Below are positions 36,023-47,459 of a stretch of 64,000 bases of DNA, piece after piece. The DNA lies in NCBI GenBank assembly GCA_963930645.1, contig OZ005652.1:354156602-354220601 (forward strand), read 5' to 3'. The stretch's first letter is position 1, and each line of letters opens with the position of its first letter. The position numbers and the translations under genes were made by a program. This DNA comes from Salticus scenicus. Lineage: Eukaryota; Arthropoda; Arachnida; Araneae; Salticidae. The notes below the pieces were generated by a model that was not told the origin of the DNA, made no database searches, and saw only the letters and a program-made list of their open reading frames with translations.

Positions 36023-37298
36023 TTTCTTTCTTTCTTTTTTTTTTTTTTTGTATCTGTCAAGCCGGACAGGTCAAAAGGCAGGTGACAGACTAAAAGATAC
36101 ACCCTGACCCTCCAGGTTGAGGGTTGTGACGATAAGCCTGATCCCCATCTCAGGTAGAAAGCATCTAATCGCATCATTAGAGAGTATAAAACTCGGAAAT
36201 AGTAATAGAATAGAATGTTGATGAATTTTCAAAATGTCGAAATATTGCGTGGCTTTTACTTGTTCTAATAAACATACGAAAAAAATTTAATAAGTTTTCA
36301 TAAGTAAATTATATTTAACTAAATTATGAAAAATATAATTTTTATAATCAGTTGTTTTATTATTACTATTGTTTAGTACTGTTTTGATATTTAATGGAAT
36401 AGTTTTTTAAAGTTTGATATTTTTTAATATTTTATATTAGTAAGTAATTTAGAATTTTCAAAATTCTTTTAAATATAGTTAGCAGCGCGCAGGTAAAGAA
36501 TGTTAGTTTTAGTATATAAAAACAGTTTAACTTTAAATATTGGCTAAATTAATATACATAGGGGAAAAAAAAAGAAATTAAAAAAAGAAATATAGAAAAT
36601 TGAATTTGAAACTGTATCTGGAGTTTTTCATTCAGATTTTGAACATTAATTACTCCTAAATTTTATTTGTTAAATTATCCGTGTGTATTCCTGTGTGTAT
36701 TTACTGGAGGAAAGACAGCCATGGAGAGTATTTCCCCGAGTGAAAGGGAATCACTTTTTCTCCCTCGATGATCAATCTATGTTTTATTACTAAAATCTAT
36801 GCTGAAACTACATAGACCAATAAGAATAAAATTCCATCAAATTAAAATTACCTGTGAAGAGTTATTGTTAGTTATTGAAACAATTGATTTTCATTTTTCA
36901 TTTTTCAAACGATAAATTTTACTTATGATTTTTTGTACTTATTTTAACTTCAGATTTACCCTAATATTATTCCTAGAAATTCAATTGCTACGTAAATAAT
37001 GTTGCCTGTACGTTAAAATGACATAAATTCAAAACAAAAGAATCTTCCCCCCTCTCTTTCTCTCACTATCCCTCTCTTATTAGTAAAGTCCCGTATATTA
37101 ATTAGGGAGCTTTACGTGAGGTATTTCCCATCTGTTGTGGAAAATGCTGCAGCTTATGTTTCACCGAGAAATTTCATACCACATGGTTATTTTAGTATAG
37201 AAGTTGCACTCAATGCTTCATGATGTGCTTAAAGTTTCACTCACAGAGCTAGTGTGATACCGGCTTAAAAGCACATATTTTTTGCAGAAAACATCACT
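36023..37298. other. AT-rich non-coding DNA
   Basis: A GC-richer patch at 36,055-36,170 (GGTTGAGGGTTG, CCCCATCTCAGGTAGAAAG) looks like a repeat fragment I cannot name. The rest is AT-rich. Confidence 0.5.
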
Positions 37299-37306
37299 TT
37301 AAGTAT
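37299..37306. repeat. 8-bp target site duplication, left
   Basis: TTAAGTAT directly precedes the element end TAGGGTGGATC. The identical 8-mer follows the other end at 40,465-40,472. Confidence 0.9.
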
Positions 37307-37505
37307 TAGGGTGGATCGAAAAACGCGTTTTCTCTCCAATACAATTCTAATAGCGCGGAAAACTTGCGCATAGGCATCATTATAAATGAAAAAATATTTT
37401 AAAAAATTTTCTTTAAAATTTGAAATCGCGCAGAAAGTCTAAAGTTACCAAAAAAGTCAAAATACCGGTAAATTAAAAAAAAAAAAAAAAAAATGCAAAA
37501 ATTAC

Positions 37506-37537
<32 letters not shown>

Positions 37538-38416
37538 TTTTTGTTCTAATAGTGAAAAAAGTGTTTTTAAGAGTGTCCTTAATGCATACAAAATATAATT
37601 AGACCCATTCTTGTTTTACTGAATTCGCGCAAAAGGCCTAAATTTGCGGGTTGTATCGTAAAAAAACAATATTTCATTATTTTCGACGATTTTTAAACAT
37701 GTGCCAACACCCATAAAAGTTTTATTTTTAATTTGTAATAGTGTAAAAACCATTCAAAATAGTTTTCCCAATCCAGAAATAATACTTTCAGACCTGTTAT
37801 TCCTTAACTGTATTCGCGCAAAAGGTCTGAATTATAGTATAAGTTAAGTTATAGAGTCCCGTAAAAACGCCGTTTTCCATATCTGATGAGTGTTTATTTA
37901 ACACATTAAGGTTTGTAATAAGACTCTAACAAGTGATTTACAAAAAATGTATTAGCCAAACATATCATATTGCAGCTCTCAGCTCATTTCAACATTTAAT
38001 CTGTGCTGAAATGACCCAGGACTCACGGCGAGGACGTGGCTGCAAGGCGAGTCTGACCTCCACCCTACCCAACCAACAAACCAGGGTGAATTTTATTTAC
38101 AATATTTACAGTAACTATTTACTTTGTACAATGCATATATGTTCGTTGTAGGCAAAAGGTTATTTAAGTAGAAGCCCCTTTGAATTCTGACTTTGAATTA
38201 AATGTGGGCATCAGCTGTCTTGATTTTAAAGTCGCTCTAATATAACCATCGCGATTTTTATGCCCGCACACTTTTTCTGCTGCTTCTGTAACCAGTTTTA
38301 CACACCTCAACTGACTGGGTGTGGCATGGGAATTTGAAGTAGTTAAACTCTGGTAGCGCTTTGTCTGTCAATAAAGAAGCAATGTATTCAGTTGGCATTT
38401 TGGACAGTAGTGGCGG
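37307..38416. repeat. Left inverted arm
   Basis: Mirror image of 39,388-40,464 at roughly 90% or higher identity by eye. It differs mainly in A/T homopolymer lengths (37,470-37,535) and scattered substitutions. Confidence 0.9.
38164..38416 (-). pseudogene. Inverted copy of the transposon gene's 3' end (left arm)
   Basis: Read on the minus strand, this encodes IASLLTDKALPEFNY, FKFPCHTQSVE, then after a two-base deletion TEAAEKVCGH-like sequence and RDGYIRATLKSRQLMPTF, ending at a stop at 38,164-38,166. It has five A where the right-arm copy has six, so this copy keeps the frame through the AEKVCGH junction. It has its own break in the VERC region. Confidence 0.8.
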
Positions 38417-39644
38417 ACATTTTAACGAGTTACCTTATAGGCATTTGTTTGATCACTTGGATGGAACGACAACAGGACCACGTCATTTAGCAGTCCAGTT
38501 GGAAAACAAATCCCTGGATGCGAGAAACACCCTGTTGTAGATTTTGAGCCGGTACAATCAGAAGATGGTTGGTTGGTTGGAGGATTAAGGCCGATTGACT
38601 CCTTATGTGTCCTAGGCCTATAGGGGGAATGCCCTCCGTGGGGGTCTTTCTAAGGGGTCCTAGCCCGTATTTACGCGAGTTTCGGAGGAAACCACGGAAA
38701 ACTCCGAACGGCTAGGTCGATGAGCGCTACCTGGGATCGAACCCGGCACTTCCCATCTACCAGCTTTGAGCGCAGAACCGCTCGGCCGCTGGTGGGCGTA
38801 CAATCAGAAGAAATAATTGATATCACTAAAAACGATCTGAGTAAAGATCAGGAGTATCTCCTAGACATTGTAAAAGCGGTCAACACAGGAATCTGTAATC
38901 CAGAATTGGCTGCTAGGGATCCTGGACGCATCAGCCACTCTCGTTGGCTAACCTGTGCTAACAGGGTTTTAAGATTGTATTTATCCCAAACTAGTCCAAC
39001 AATTGAGTTACAGACTCTTGCAAATTACATAGTGAAGTCATATGCACCTGTTTGGTTTGATATAAAGAAAAACTACACTGTGAAAGATGGACCAAAGCAT
39101 ACTTTGAAGGTAGTTAAAACAACCAGGCATCTACCGGACAATATCAAGCAAATCATTGATCCAGTAATTCAAAGGAACGCATTCTTCTGCCACCCTGAAA
39201 ATATGATGTTGGCTATGATAATGGATGAGAGACCACACATTAGAGAACTTGGCTACAGGAGGATCCTTAATTCCAGAAATGAGCCATCAGCTGAAGGTTA
39301 TGTAAGAGACTTCAAAATACCTTCAATAAATTTTAGTGCAAACGACTATACCGAACTATTTGATTGGTCAATCTGCAAATTAACACCGCCGCCACTGCTG
39401 TCCACGCTGCCAACTGAATACATTGCTTCTTTATTGAAAGACAAAGCGCTACCAGAGTTTAACTACCTCAAATTCCCATGCCACACCCAGACAGTTGAGA
39501 GGTGCGTAAAACTTGTTACAGAAGCAGCAGAAAAAAGTGTGCGGGCATGAAAATCGAGATGGTTATATTAGAGCTACTTTAAAATCAAGACAGCTGATGC
39601 CCACATTTAATTCAAAGTCAGAATTCAAAGAGGCTTCTATGTAA
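38417..39644 (+). pseudogene. Unclassified transposon protein, broken (arthropod repeat family)
   Basis: The longest intact stretch is 38,815-39,549. Key blocks are SRWLTCANRVLRLYLSQTSP, LANYIVKSYAPVWFDIKKNY, IDPVIQRNAFFCHPENMMLA, DERPHIRELGYRRIL and FPCHTQTVERCVKLVTEAAE. The N-terminal part lies left of the SINE: LFDHLDGTTTGP, a frameshift near 38,482, then SSPVGKQIPGCEKHPVVDFE. The last 35 codons are in another frame (VCGHENRDGYIRATLKSRQL..) and stop at 39,642-39,644. From memory this pattern belongs to an uncharacterised protein family abundant in arthropod repeats. I recognise no catalytic triad. The apparent ATG at 38,720 lies inside the SINE and is not the native start. Confidence 0.75.
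38566..38797 (-). mobile_element. tRNA-derived SINE inserted in the transposon gene, 232 bp
   Basis: On the minus strand the head reads CAGCGGCCGAGCGGTTCTGC (box A) and CCGGGTTCGATCCCAGG (box B), a Ser/Leu-tRNA-like start. The 3' end is a CCAACCAACCA repeat. A perfect 14-bp target duplication, GTACAATCAGAAGA, lies at 38,552-38,565 and 38,798-38,811. Removing one copy joins VDFEPVQSEE in frame with EIIDITKND, so the insertion hit coding sequence. It supplies the first 26 codons of the long open frame from 38,720. Confidence 0.9.
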
Positions 39645-40464
39645 ATAACGTTTTGCCTACAACGAACATATATGCAATGTACAAAGTAAATAGTTACTGT
39701 AAATATTGTAAATAAAATTCACCCTGGTTGGTTGGTTGGGTAGGGTGGAGGTGGGACTCGCCTTGCAGCCACGTCCTCGTTGTGAGTCTTGGGTCATTTC
39801 AGCACAGATTAAATGTTGAAATGAGCTGAGAGCTGCAATATGATATGTTTGGCTAATACATTTTTTGTAAATCACTTGTTAGAGTCTTATTATAAACCTT
39901 AATGTGTTAAATAAACACTCATCAGATATGGAAAACGGCGTTTTTACGGGACTCTATAACTTAACTTATACTATAATTTAGACCTTTTGCGCGAATACAG
40001 TTAAGGAATAACAGGTCTGAAAGTATTATTTCTGGATTGGGAAAAATATTTTGAATGGTTTTTACACTATTACAAATTAAAAATAAAACTTTTATGGGTT
40101 TTGGCACATGTTTAAAAATCGTCGAAAATAATGAAATATTGTTTTTTTACGATACAACCCGCAACTTTAGGCCTTTTGCGCGAATTCAGTAAAACAAGAA
40201 TGGGTCTAATTATATTTTGTATGCATTAAGGACACTCTTAAAAACACTTTTGTCACTATTAGAACAAAAATTTTTTTGTAATTTTTGCATTTTTTTTTAA
40301 ATTTACCGGTATTTTGACTTTTTTGGTAACTTTAGGCCTTCTGCGCGATTTCAAATTTTGAAAAAAAAATTTAATATTTTTTCATTTATAATGATGTCTA
40401 TGCGCAAGTTTTCCGCGCTATTAGAATTGTATTGGAAACAAAACTCGTTTTTGGATCCACCCTA
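39388..40464. repeat. Right inverted arm
   Basis: Partner of the left arm. It contains the gene's C-terminal region, the stop at 39,642 and about 820 bases of non-coding end sequence up to CCACCCTA at 40,464. The minus-strand frame at 39,657-39,875 has a twin in the left arm (38,151) and is conserved only because the arms are copies. Confidence 0.9.
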
Positions 40465-40472
40465 TTAAGTAT
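40465..40472. repeat. 8-bp target site duplication, right
   Basis: TTAAGTAT, identical to 37,299-37,306. Confidence 0.9.
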
Positions 40473-40529
40473 ATCTGTAATGTACGTTAATTTCATTTTT
40501 TTTAATGCAGTATAACGATGTTAAAATTT

Positions 40530-40950
40530 GTTTCAACGAAATTCCCTCCATAGGCCGCAACGATAAGAAAAAGTTTGGCGTGTCTCTGTATACGGTCCAA
40601 AAACAATATAGACATAAAAATTTATACAGCTGTTTCTTTACAATGCCTAAACGAGTGTATCAATTTGCAAGTTAGTCGGAGGATTTTTGCGGCCGTTATT
40701 GCGGTACATACAAATCCTTTCCATAGGCCATAATGATAAGAAAAATTTTGTTGTGTCCCTGTACAAGAAAAATAAATGGAATACCCACCAAAAACTATAC
40801 AGATAATTTCACGTGACTTATAAACACATGTTGCAAATTTCAAGTCAATATCGTGATTTTTGCAGCCGCTATCTCGAAACAGACAGACAAACAAACGACA
40901 CACAGACGAATCAATCTCAAATGAAGTCAGTAGATTACGTATATTCGAAA
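40530..40950 (-). repeat. Helitron-family interior fragment
   Basis: Two diverged units carry CCATAGGCC(A/G)(T/C)AA(T/C)GATAA and TGT(C/G)TC(C/T)CTGTA (40,550 and 40,722), as in the fragment at 5,700-6,000. A CAGACAGACAAACAAAC run follows near 40,880. No termini were found, so the class is by similarity to the 6-kb copy only. Confidence 0.5.
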
Positions 40951-41508
40951 TACTCACACATCTGAGATTTAAATCAGTAAATAAATTAAGTATTTAATGT
41001 AATAGTTTTTTTTTTTTTTTTTAATTACTTTTTTAGAATATTTCTTGTAAAAAAAAAAAAAAAAGAAGAAAGAAACATTTTCTTTTACTTTTTCTGGACG
41101 AACTTTGTTTTAGCATTCTGAATTTTAGATGAACTGATAATACACACCGAGAAAAAAGAAATATACCGCTTTCATCTAGAACAAAAAAGTAGCCAGTTTC
41201 TAAATTCCTGAGGTAGAAATATAGATTTCCGAGTTATGCGTATAAGGTAAACAAATAACCTGGATAGACGAAACGATCGAGTATTTCTTGCCTACACTTT
41301 TCTAGAGTGTGAAACAATATTTTGAATAGTATAAATAGTGTCAATATTTTGTATTACGAAACATTTTCTTCGATTTACTAGAATTTGAAATACTAGGCGT
41401 ATAATTTAGTCCACCGCCACTTTAGAATGTAGAAAAAGAGGGAAAAAATGCTAAAACCCCATAGAAATAGCATGGGAAGAAAAGCAAAAAAACTCACAAT
41501 GTCAAGTG

Positions 41509-41541
<33 letters not shown>

Positions 41542-42733
41542 AGGCTCACACCGGAAGTAATAAAGGGACAAAATTAACTAGAAAAACACATCGAAGAGCG
41601 GGAATCGGGCGGGCTGGGGCATGGGTCCTATCGCCCAGGATTAATACGACTCGCCTAGTATAATCTTACCTAGTATAATACTTACTGACACTCGACTCTT
41701 GTGTTAGAATTTATTTAAAGAGATTCTTAAATGAGACTGTCAGCCATAATATAAGAAAATGGTCTGGAATTCCAATAGCGGATTTAAGTACTCGCTAGCA
41801 AAAGGAGCTAAAATTTATAAGGATGACATGGAACTACTATTACTATAGCCACAACTTACATTCTAGATGTAAATCACATATTTTTTTTTTTTTTTTCTCA
41901 GTGCATCTTCGTTATTAAATCTAAGAGTATTTGAGGAAAAAGTATATAGCTGAAATTTAGTCCTAGACTGTCGTGATCCAGGAAATAAAAATATATTTCC
42001 AAAAAATATATGCTACGATTTTCAAAAGTTAAATTTGCTGCATTTTTTAAAGTATAACCTACCCTTATATGGAAAAAAAATCACTTTGTAGCTTAGATAA
42101 AATTCTAAGTCGAACAGTACTAATCACATATTTATTTGCCTTACGGTCGAGCAGGGTCTTCATATCTATTTATTTTTACTTCGACTGTAAAATAGTTTAT
42201 ACTTTTATTAAATTGTTTTCTTTAAAATGTCAGGTGTTTTTAGTTAATTTTAAAAGTTAAGTAATATTTATTGATTTCTTGCAGCTTTTTTACATAGGAA
42301 GAGTGCAATTAAGATAATTAAATTTTAATATTTAACGTTTTATGTTTCAACAAAATGCAATGAACTAGAAATATTCGTTTCTGTGACAGATAAATACAGT
42401 AATTGAGGTTTTAAATATGTTAATAAAAGTAAATACAACCGTTTTTATAGAATACATCCAATAAACAAAATTATGTTCAATATATTAAATATTGAAAGGC
42501 AAAAGTGTTATAAAATATATATAAATTTTAATTATGCACATTTGAATATTTATCCACAGACTTTGAGTTAGATTTATTTTTTATCTAAATGTCACACATA
42601 TTTCATTTTAAAGTTGTTATAATGTTATGAATAAAAAACCATTCAAATATTTATTTATATTAGATTTAGAAATTATTACAATGTCTTTTGCAGTACAAAT
42701 TCCACTTTTTATATTCAATTAAGTATGAAAATA

Positions 42734-42767
<34 letters not shown>

Positions 42768-43079
42768 TTATAATTTTCTTTTTATACAGCATTTTAAATT
42801 TAAGAACAATATGGTAGTACTTGTTCCTCCCAAGAAGCTCTCTCTCTCTCTCTATTTTTTTTTTAAATTAATTATTATTATTTTTTTTTTACTCCTATAT
42901 CCTGAAACATTTCTATAAAACAAAAATGCCAAGTGATCCCTTTTCATGCTTCAGCTTTTCTCCTCCTGATGAAAAACATGGTTATTTCATTTGAATTCTG
43001 ACATTCTCTTCATTTATTAGACGTCTAAAACTTTTATTTAAAATGTTCTCTCATACAGTTTTCTGATACACATATTAAT
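40951..43079. other. AT-rich non-coding DNA
   Basis: Poly-A/T runs (41,015, 41,050, 41,515 and 41,881), TA and CT runs (42,735 and 42,840). No protein-like frame beyond homopolymer artefacts. Confidence 0.5.
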
Positions 43080-43902
43080 TTAGATAAAAGTGAAAGCAAT
43101 TACATTAGTTCGGGATACGAAATTCAAGAGGCTAAAAACTGGTTGCTACACGCAAATTATAATGTTAAAAATCATAGTAATAAATAAATAAATTAAATTA
43201 GAAATTAAAAAAAATCCATTCGTGTGCTATGTATTGTAACATCACGAGATACGAACTGCAACAAAAAACCCAGTGGTGCTACTGAATTTATTCCCGAACA
43301 AACATTCTTGAAAACATGGTAGTTATTTGTGTTCGTTAAATTAATTCGTATATTGTGCATTATAAAATGCATGGTCATACCAAAAGCTTCACAACTAAAT
43401 TTTATTTGTTCAGTTGCAAAGAGTTCCAGTCACACTGCATCACGAAAGAAGACATCTTATTTTAAGATAACGTCAGACTTCATACGTTCAATCGATCAAT
43501 GAAGTGAGTAGGAAGTTCTACCTCATCATTCTTACTCTCAAGACAGTGCTTCATTTAACAATCACATGCGTTTGACTGCAAACAAATGATTTGGTAGATA
43601 TAATTCTAAAACATGACAAACAAAACAAATTTTAGAATTCTTTTTTTTTTTTTTTACAGAGAAGATCTTTTATAAACACGGGATTTATATGCTTTATCTT
43701 GTTGGAATCATTTAATAGAAAGTAAAGGTTTTTTTTTTTTTTTGGTTCATAAAATTCACTTGCTCTACGAGTCAATATATATATATATTTCTAAAATATA
43801 CGGCGGAAGGTTTTTTTTAATAGTTAAAAAAAAAAAAAAAAAAAAAAAAAAACCTATTAAAATCTTTATAATAATTTTACTTTTCTGTTTACATAATATA
43901 TA

Positions 43903-44651
43903 CCGGGTGATCCAAAAGTCAGGACGAACTTTAAAAATGAATAATTCGAAAACGAATGAAGATACAAAGATACGGTTTGCACCAAACGGATGAAAAAGAA
44001 GCCTGGTTTTGTGTGGCTACGAAAAAAAAGTTCTGTTGGCGACCAATAGATGGCGCTGTCGGATTTCTGATGTAAGATTATGCAAAACAACAAACGATAT
44101 AAAAAGGAACAACTACAGCAGGTAATAGTAGTCGAAGCTTATATACATCGAAATATCGCTACTTTAATCACGCATAGCCTCCAAGATCTCCCGATCTGAT
44201 ACCCTATGACTTTTGGTTGTGGGGATTCTTGAAGTCAAAAGTGTACCGCGACCAACCGGCATCACAAGCAGCACTGAAAGATGTCATCCGCCAAAATTTG
44301 TCTGCCATAACGCAAGAAATGCTACTAAATGCTGTGAACATGTGGTAAATCGTTTTACATCTGTACTTCTGAATGATGTACATTGAACAGTTACTGTAGT
44401 ATTACTAATTAACTGTAATTAAGCTGACTTGTAAGTTGTCAACATTTTTTTTTTTCATTTGTAAATCATCTTTTGGTGAAATAATACACTATAGCGACAT
44501 CTGTTGGTCGCCAATATAACTATGTTTTTTTCTTTGCCACACAAAACCCGGTTTCTATTTCATCCGTTTGGTGTAAACCGTATATTTTGTATCTTGATTC
44601 GTTTTCGAATTATTCATTTTTAAAGTTCATCCTGACTTTTGGATCACCCGG
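43903..44651 (+). mobile_element. Internally deleted mariner-type element, 749 bp
   Basis: The ends CCGGGTGATCCAAAAGTCAG are inverted, with about 160-bp terminal repeats (43,903-44,060 and 44,491-44,651). TA lies on both sides. Only the last 57 codons of a transposase remain inside. The paralogous segment at 56.9 kb has a TA run but no element, so this insertion followed the duplication. Confidence 0.85.
44178..44348 (+). pseudogene. Mariner transposase C-terminal fragment
   Basis: The frame reads PPRSPDLIPYDFWLWGFLKS, then KVYRDQPAS, and stops at 44,346-44,348. SPDL-P-DFWLWG-LK is the signature around the third catalytic Asp of mariner-family (DUF4817-associated) transposases; the Asp in IPYD is retained. 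The N-terminal domain and the first two catalytic residues are missing, so the element depends on a transposase from elsewhere. Confidence 0.85.
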
Positions 44652-45470
44652 TATATATATATATATACATATACAGTGGGGATTTTTTTAAAACAAGGTC
44701 TAACAAAATGCATGAGGTGATAACATAACTTTTGTATCTAAAATACATATCTCTATAGATAATTTAAAATATTTTACATAAACATCCTACTTAAATAAAG
44801 CACATGTTAAAGAGAATTATTCTTAAATTTATTTTAGAAGTTACAAGTGGAGAGATATTCTATGTTAAACTTGTAAATCTATATTTAATGTAATACATGA
44901 TTTCCTTCTTTATTTTTACTAACATAAAGGAAAAGTAAATAATAATAATAAAACTGTAAAAAATAAATTCTTGACGGATAAATGGAAATGAAGGGATTTT
45001 TCTATCTGATTCTTTACCTATCTGAAAATTTGTTGTAGACTATATGGAATATATTTCATTCATTCACATTTAAATAAATTATATACTTACAGTAAATATT
45101 TCAGGCGAATCTTTGCATATTTTTAGTCCGAGCATACTGCTCCAAAGATTTCAGAAGAAATAGCTATAAGATTTAAGATCCATTTTATAAAACAGAACTT
45201 TCTAGAGCACATTTGGTAGAAGACTATCGCCAGTACATCATATTTATTTCGGCATAAAAGATTTTGCCACTGGAGTGCTGTATTTTCGAATGCTTTTTTC
45301 TCAATAATCATTTTTATGGTTCTATATGTATATATATATATATAAGTATAAAAGAAAAGGGCTATTTCGGGAATTTTGAAATAAAATTATTTTCAAAGGA
45401 CAATGTTATTTTCTCAGAGCGTATTTCAAGGAAAACAATGGAATATGAAAATGATTTTATTATGTTATTA

Positions 45471-46267
45471 CTTTCTCTTACCCATAGGGTCGAGAAAGTA
45501 TTGTTTTAAGGTCAAATTTTCGAACGTGACTTTTTGTTATATTTATATTCTAAGTTCCCTTGAATAAGAAAATCATGTTTTTAGCGAATGGTCTGTCTGT
45601 CTGTGTGTCTGTTATTATCAGAATACCTCAAGAACAAATAGTAGCAGAAATTCCAAACTCGGTATTCTAAATGTGCATCTTATAGGGATACTACAGTAAG
45701 TTACAGTAAGCTACAGTAAGCTACATAAGCTTCAGTAAGCTCGAGGGGAGTAAATTTTCATGAAGGGTATCTTTCAAAAGAGCTCGCCAATACCTTTAAA
45801 ACGAATGGTTGAACCATCGATCTGCGATAATTTAAAATAAAGAAGTTGTCGATTTTTTTTCATTTTTAACAATTTTTTTTAAATGTAATATTGAGAATAA
45901 ATTCAACTTTTTTTTTGGATATTTAGTGTTATACTACTTCTCTTATATGGAAATCGTCTGTATTATAATAAAAGGTAATTTTGTTAAATAATAATTTTAA
46001 TAAATTATTTTTTAAAAACAGAATTACTTTTTAATAACCAAATTAAATTCTGTATAAATGTAGGTGCATTGATGAAACGGGGGGTTGAGGGGGCCTTAGC
46101 GTCCCTCACACAGAACTAATTATCATATAAAACTCTTCCGAAGCCTAATTTGAATTGTTTAATATGTGTTTACATAACAGTACTCGTTATCTTACCCCTT
46201 AATCTCGAACCTGTATTTATAGTATTAAATTTCAGGGTAAGAGAAAGTCGTGTGAGTGACACATCAG
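45471..46267 (+). mobile_element. Helitron-like non-autonomous element H2
   Basis: The 5' end CTTTCTCTTACCC follows an A. Its exact 13-base complement GGGTAAGAGAAAG lies just before the 3' TGTG/CACA hairpin, and the element ends CACATCAG. A TGTC/TGTG run (45,594-45,613) and the GGGTATCTTTC and ACCTTTAAAACGAATGGTTG blocks shared with H1 lie inside. A short (ACAGTAAGCT)n tandem occurs at 45,687-45,740. Copy B of the segmental duplication lacks the element near 57,795-57,805. No coding is seen. Confidence 0.75.
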
Positions 46268-47459
46268 ATTTTTTTTGAATAAAATTAAAATTTATTGTTC
46301 GTTTCTCATTTTTTTTTTTCATTTGTAAAAATATTTTATGTAAATAATTGATGTACTTAATTTTAAAAATTTAATTAAATGTTGATAAAAACAAACTTAT
46401 TGAAATATTTATTGGAAAAATAACTTAAGTAGAATACATCTATTATATTTCAATGAGTATTTAAAATAAGTGAGTGAATGTTTAGTATTAATAATAAAGC
46501 GAAATGTGTAATAAATGGGGAATAAAAGGTAATAACGCTTGTATACTTTCGACTTTAACGACAAACAATATGTTTAGAAAAATAAGGTATTGAAATTATA
46601 TATTTTGAGGTGGAACATTGAAATATATATTTGTTGAGCATATTATCATACATATGCTCCAGATGTACAGGAGAATGTCCGACTTGATTGCTGGCAAGTA
46701 GTAGGTGCAGGATTTCAACCCAGATCGAGATTCTTGGCTTAAGCATAGGAAATTTTTCGTTTTTTCATCTAAATGTTTTTAAATGGGATATTATTCCTTA
46801 GAAATTCTCCTCTCAAAAGTCATTTCATATCGGCTTCGGATCATCATTTGGTCATGCAGCATTAACTTAAAACACTAAACATTTTATTATAAATGTAGAA
46901 ACTGCAAAACTTAATTTTTATACAGTTAATAATTAAATTAAATTAGTTTTAGCAGTGTATAATTCCATATTAAGACAAGTTTAAAGATTGTTTCTATTGA
47001 TATTTGTAACTGCATAGAAATAAAAGTAACCGCTTTCAATAAATCTCTTTACTATGTTGTCCATCAAAATAATTATGTTTTAAAGTAAGAATTTTCGAAT
47101 TGATAAGCACGTGCATTGCTAAATATAATTTAATATCTCTAAAAGTGAACATATTTCTTTGCTACATAAATGTGAAAGCTTTAAGATAAAAAAAATCAAA
47201 TTAAAATTTAAAGTTATAAAAATTTATTTTCTACAAAAAATTTAATAGGATGAATAGGATGGAAGATATGCATACCAACACTCTGCAAAAATAAATAAAT
47301 AAATAAATAAAATAAAATAAATCTAGAGTGACTCCACTCGACTTTCCAAACATTGAGTAGTTTTAACGGTTTTGTAAAGAAAGTAAAGTAAGAGGATTTG
47401 TTAAATAAACAAAAGAGAAAATTATAATAGGGTATTTGAGTATTTTTCTCCATATAGTA

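Larger units (their letters stand above)
37307..40464 (+). mobile_element. Transposon with 1.1-kb inverted arms and 8-bp TSD
   Basis: The 3,158-bp element has ends TAGGGTGGATC(G/C)AAAAACG inverted at both sides and a perfect 8-bp target duplication, TTAAGTAT. Arms are 37,307-38,416 and 39,388-40,464. They contain the element's non-coding end plus an inverted copy of the last part of its gene. The single-copy centre holds the N-terminal and middle gene regions and a SINE. An 8-bp duplication and TAGGG ends recall hAT or P-type transposons in form. The protein is not one I can place in either superfamily. Frameshifts and the SINE make this copy non-autonomous. Confidence 0.85.
43080..47220. repeat. 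Segmental duplication copy A (partner 56,310-59,490)
   Basis: The two blocks share matching landmarks in order: CCGAACAAACATT, CAGTTGCAAAGAGT, a TA run, GATACATGATTTCCTTCTT, GCTCCAAAGATTTCA, TATTTTGAGG, GGCTTCGGATCATCATTT and CACCAAACATTTTA. Divergence is visible in most lines. Copy A is longer because it holds a mariner element and a Helitron-like element absent from copy B. No coding is recognised in either. Confidence 0.85.

Noticed and set aside
37933..39875. Paired 72-codon frames conserved in both arms of the 37.3-kb element
   Set aside because: They are conserved because the arms are copies, lie in the non-coding end region in antisense to the gene, and show no domain.
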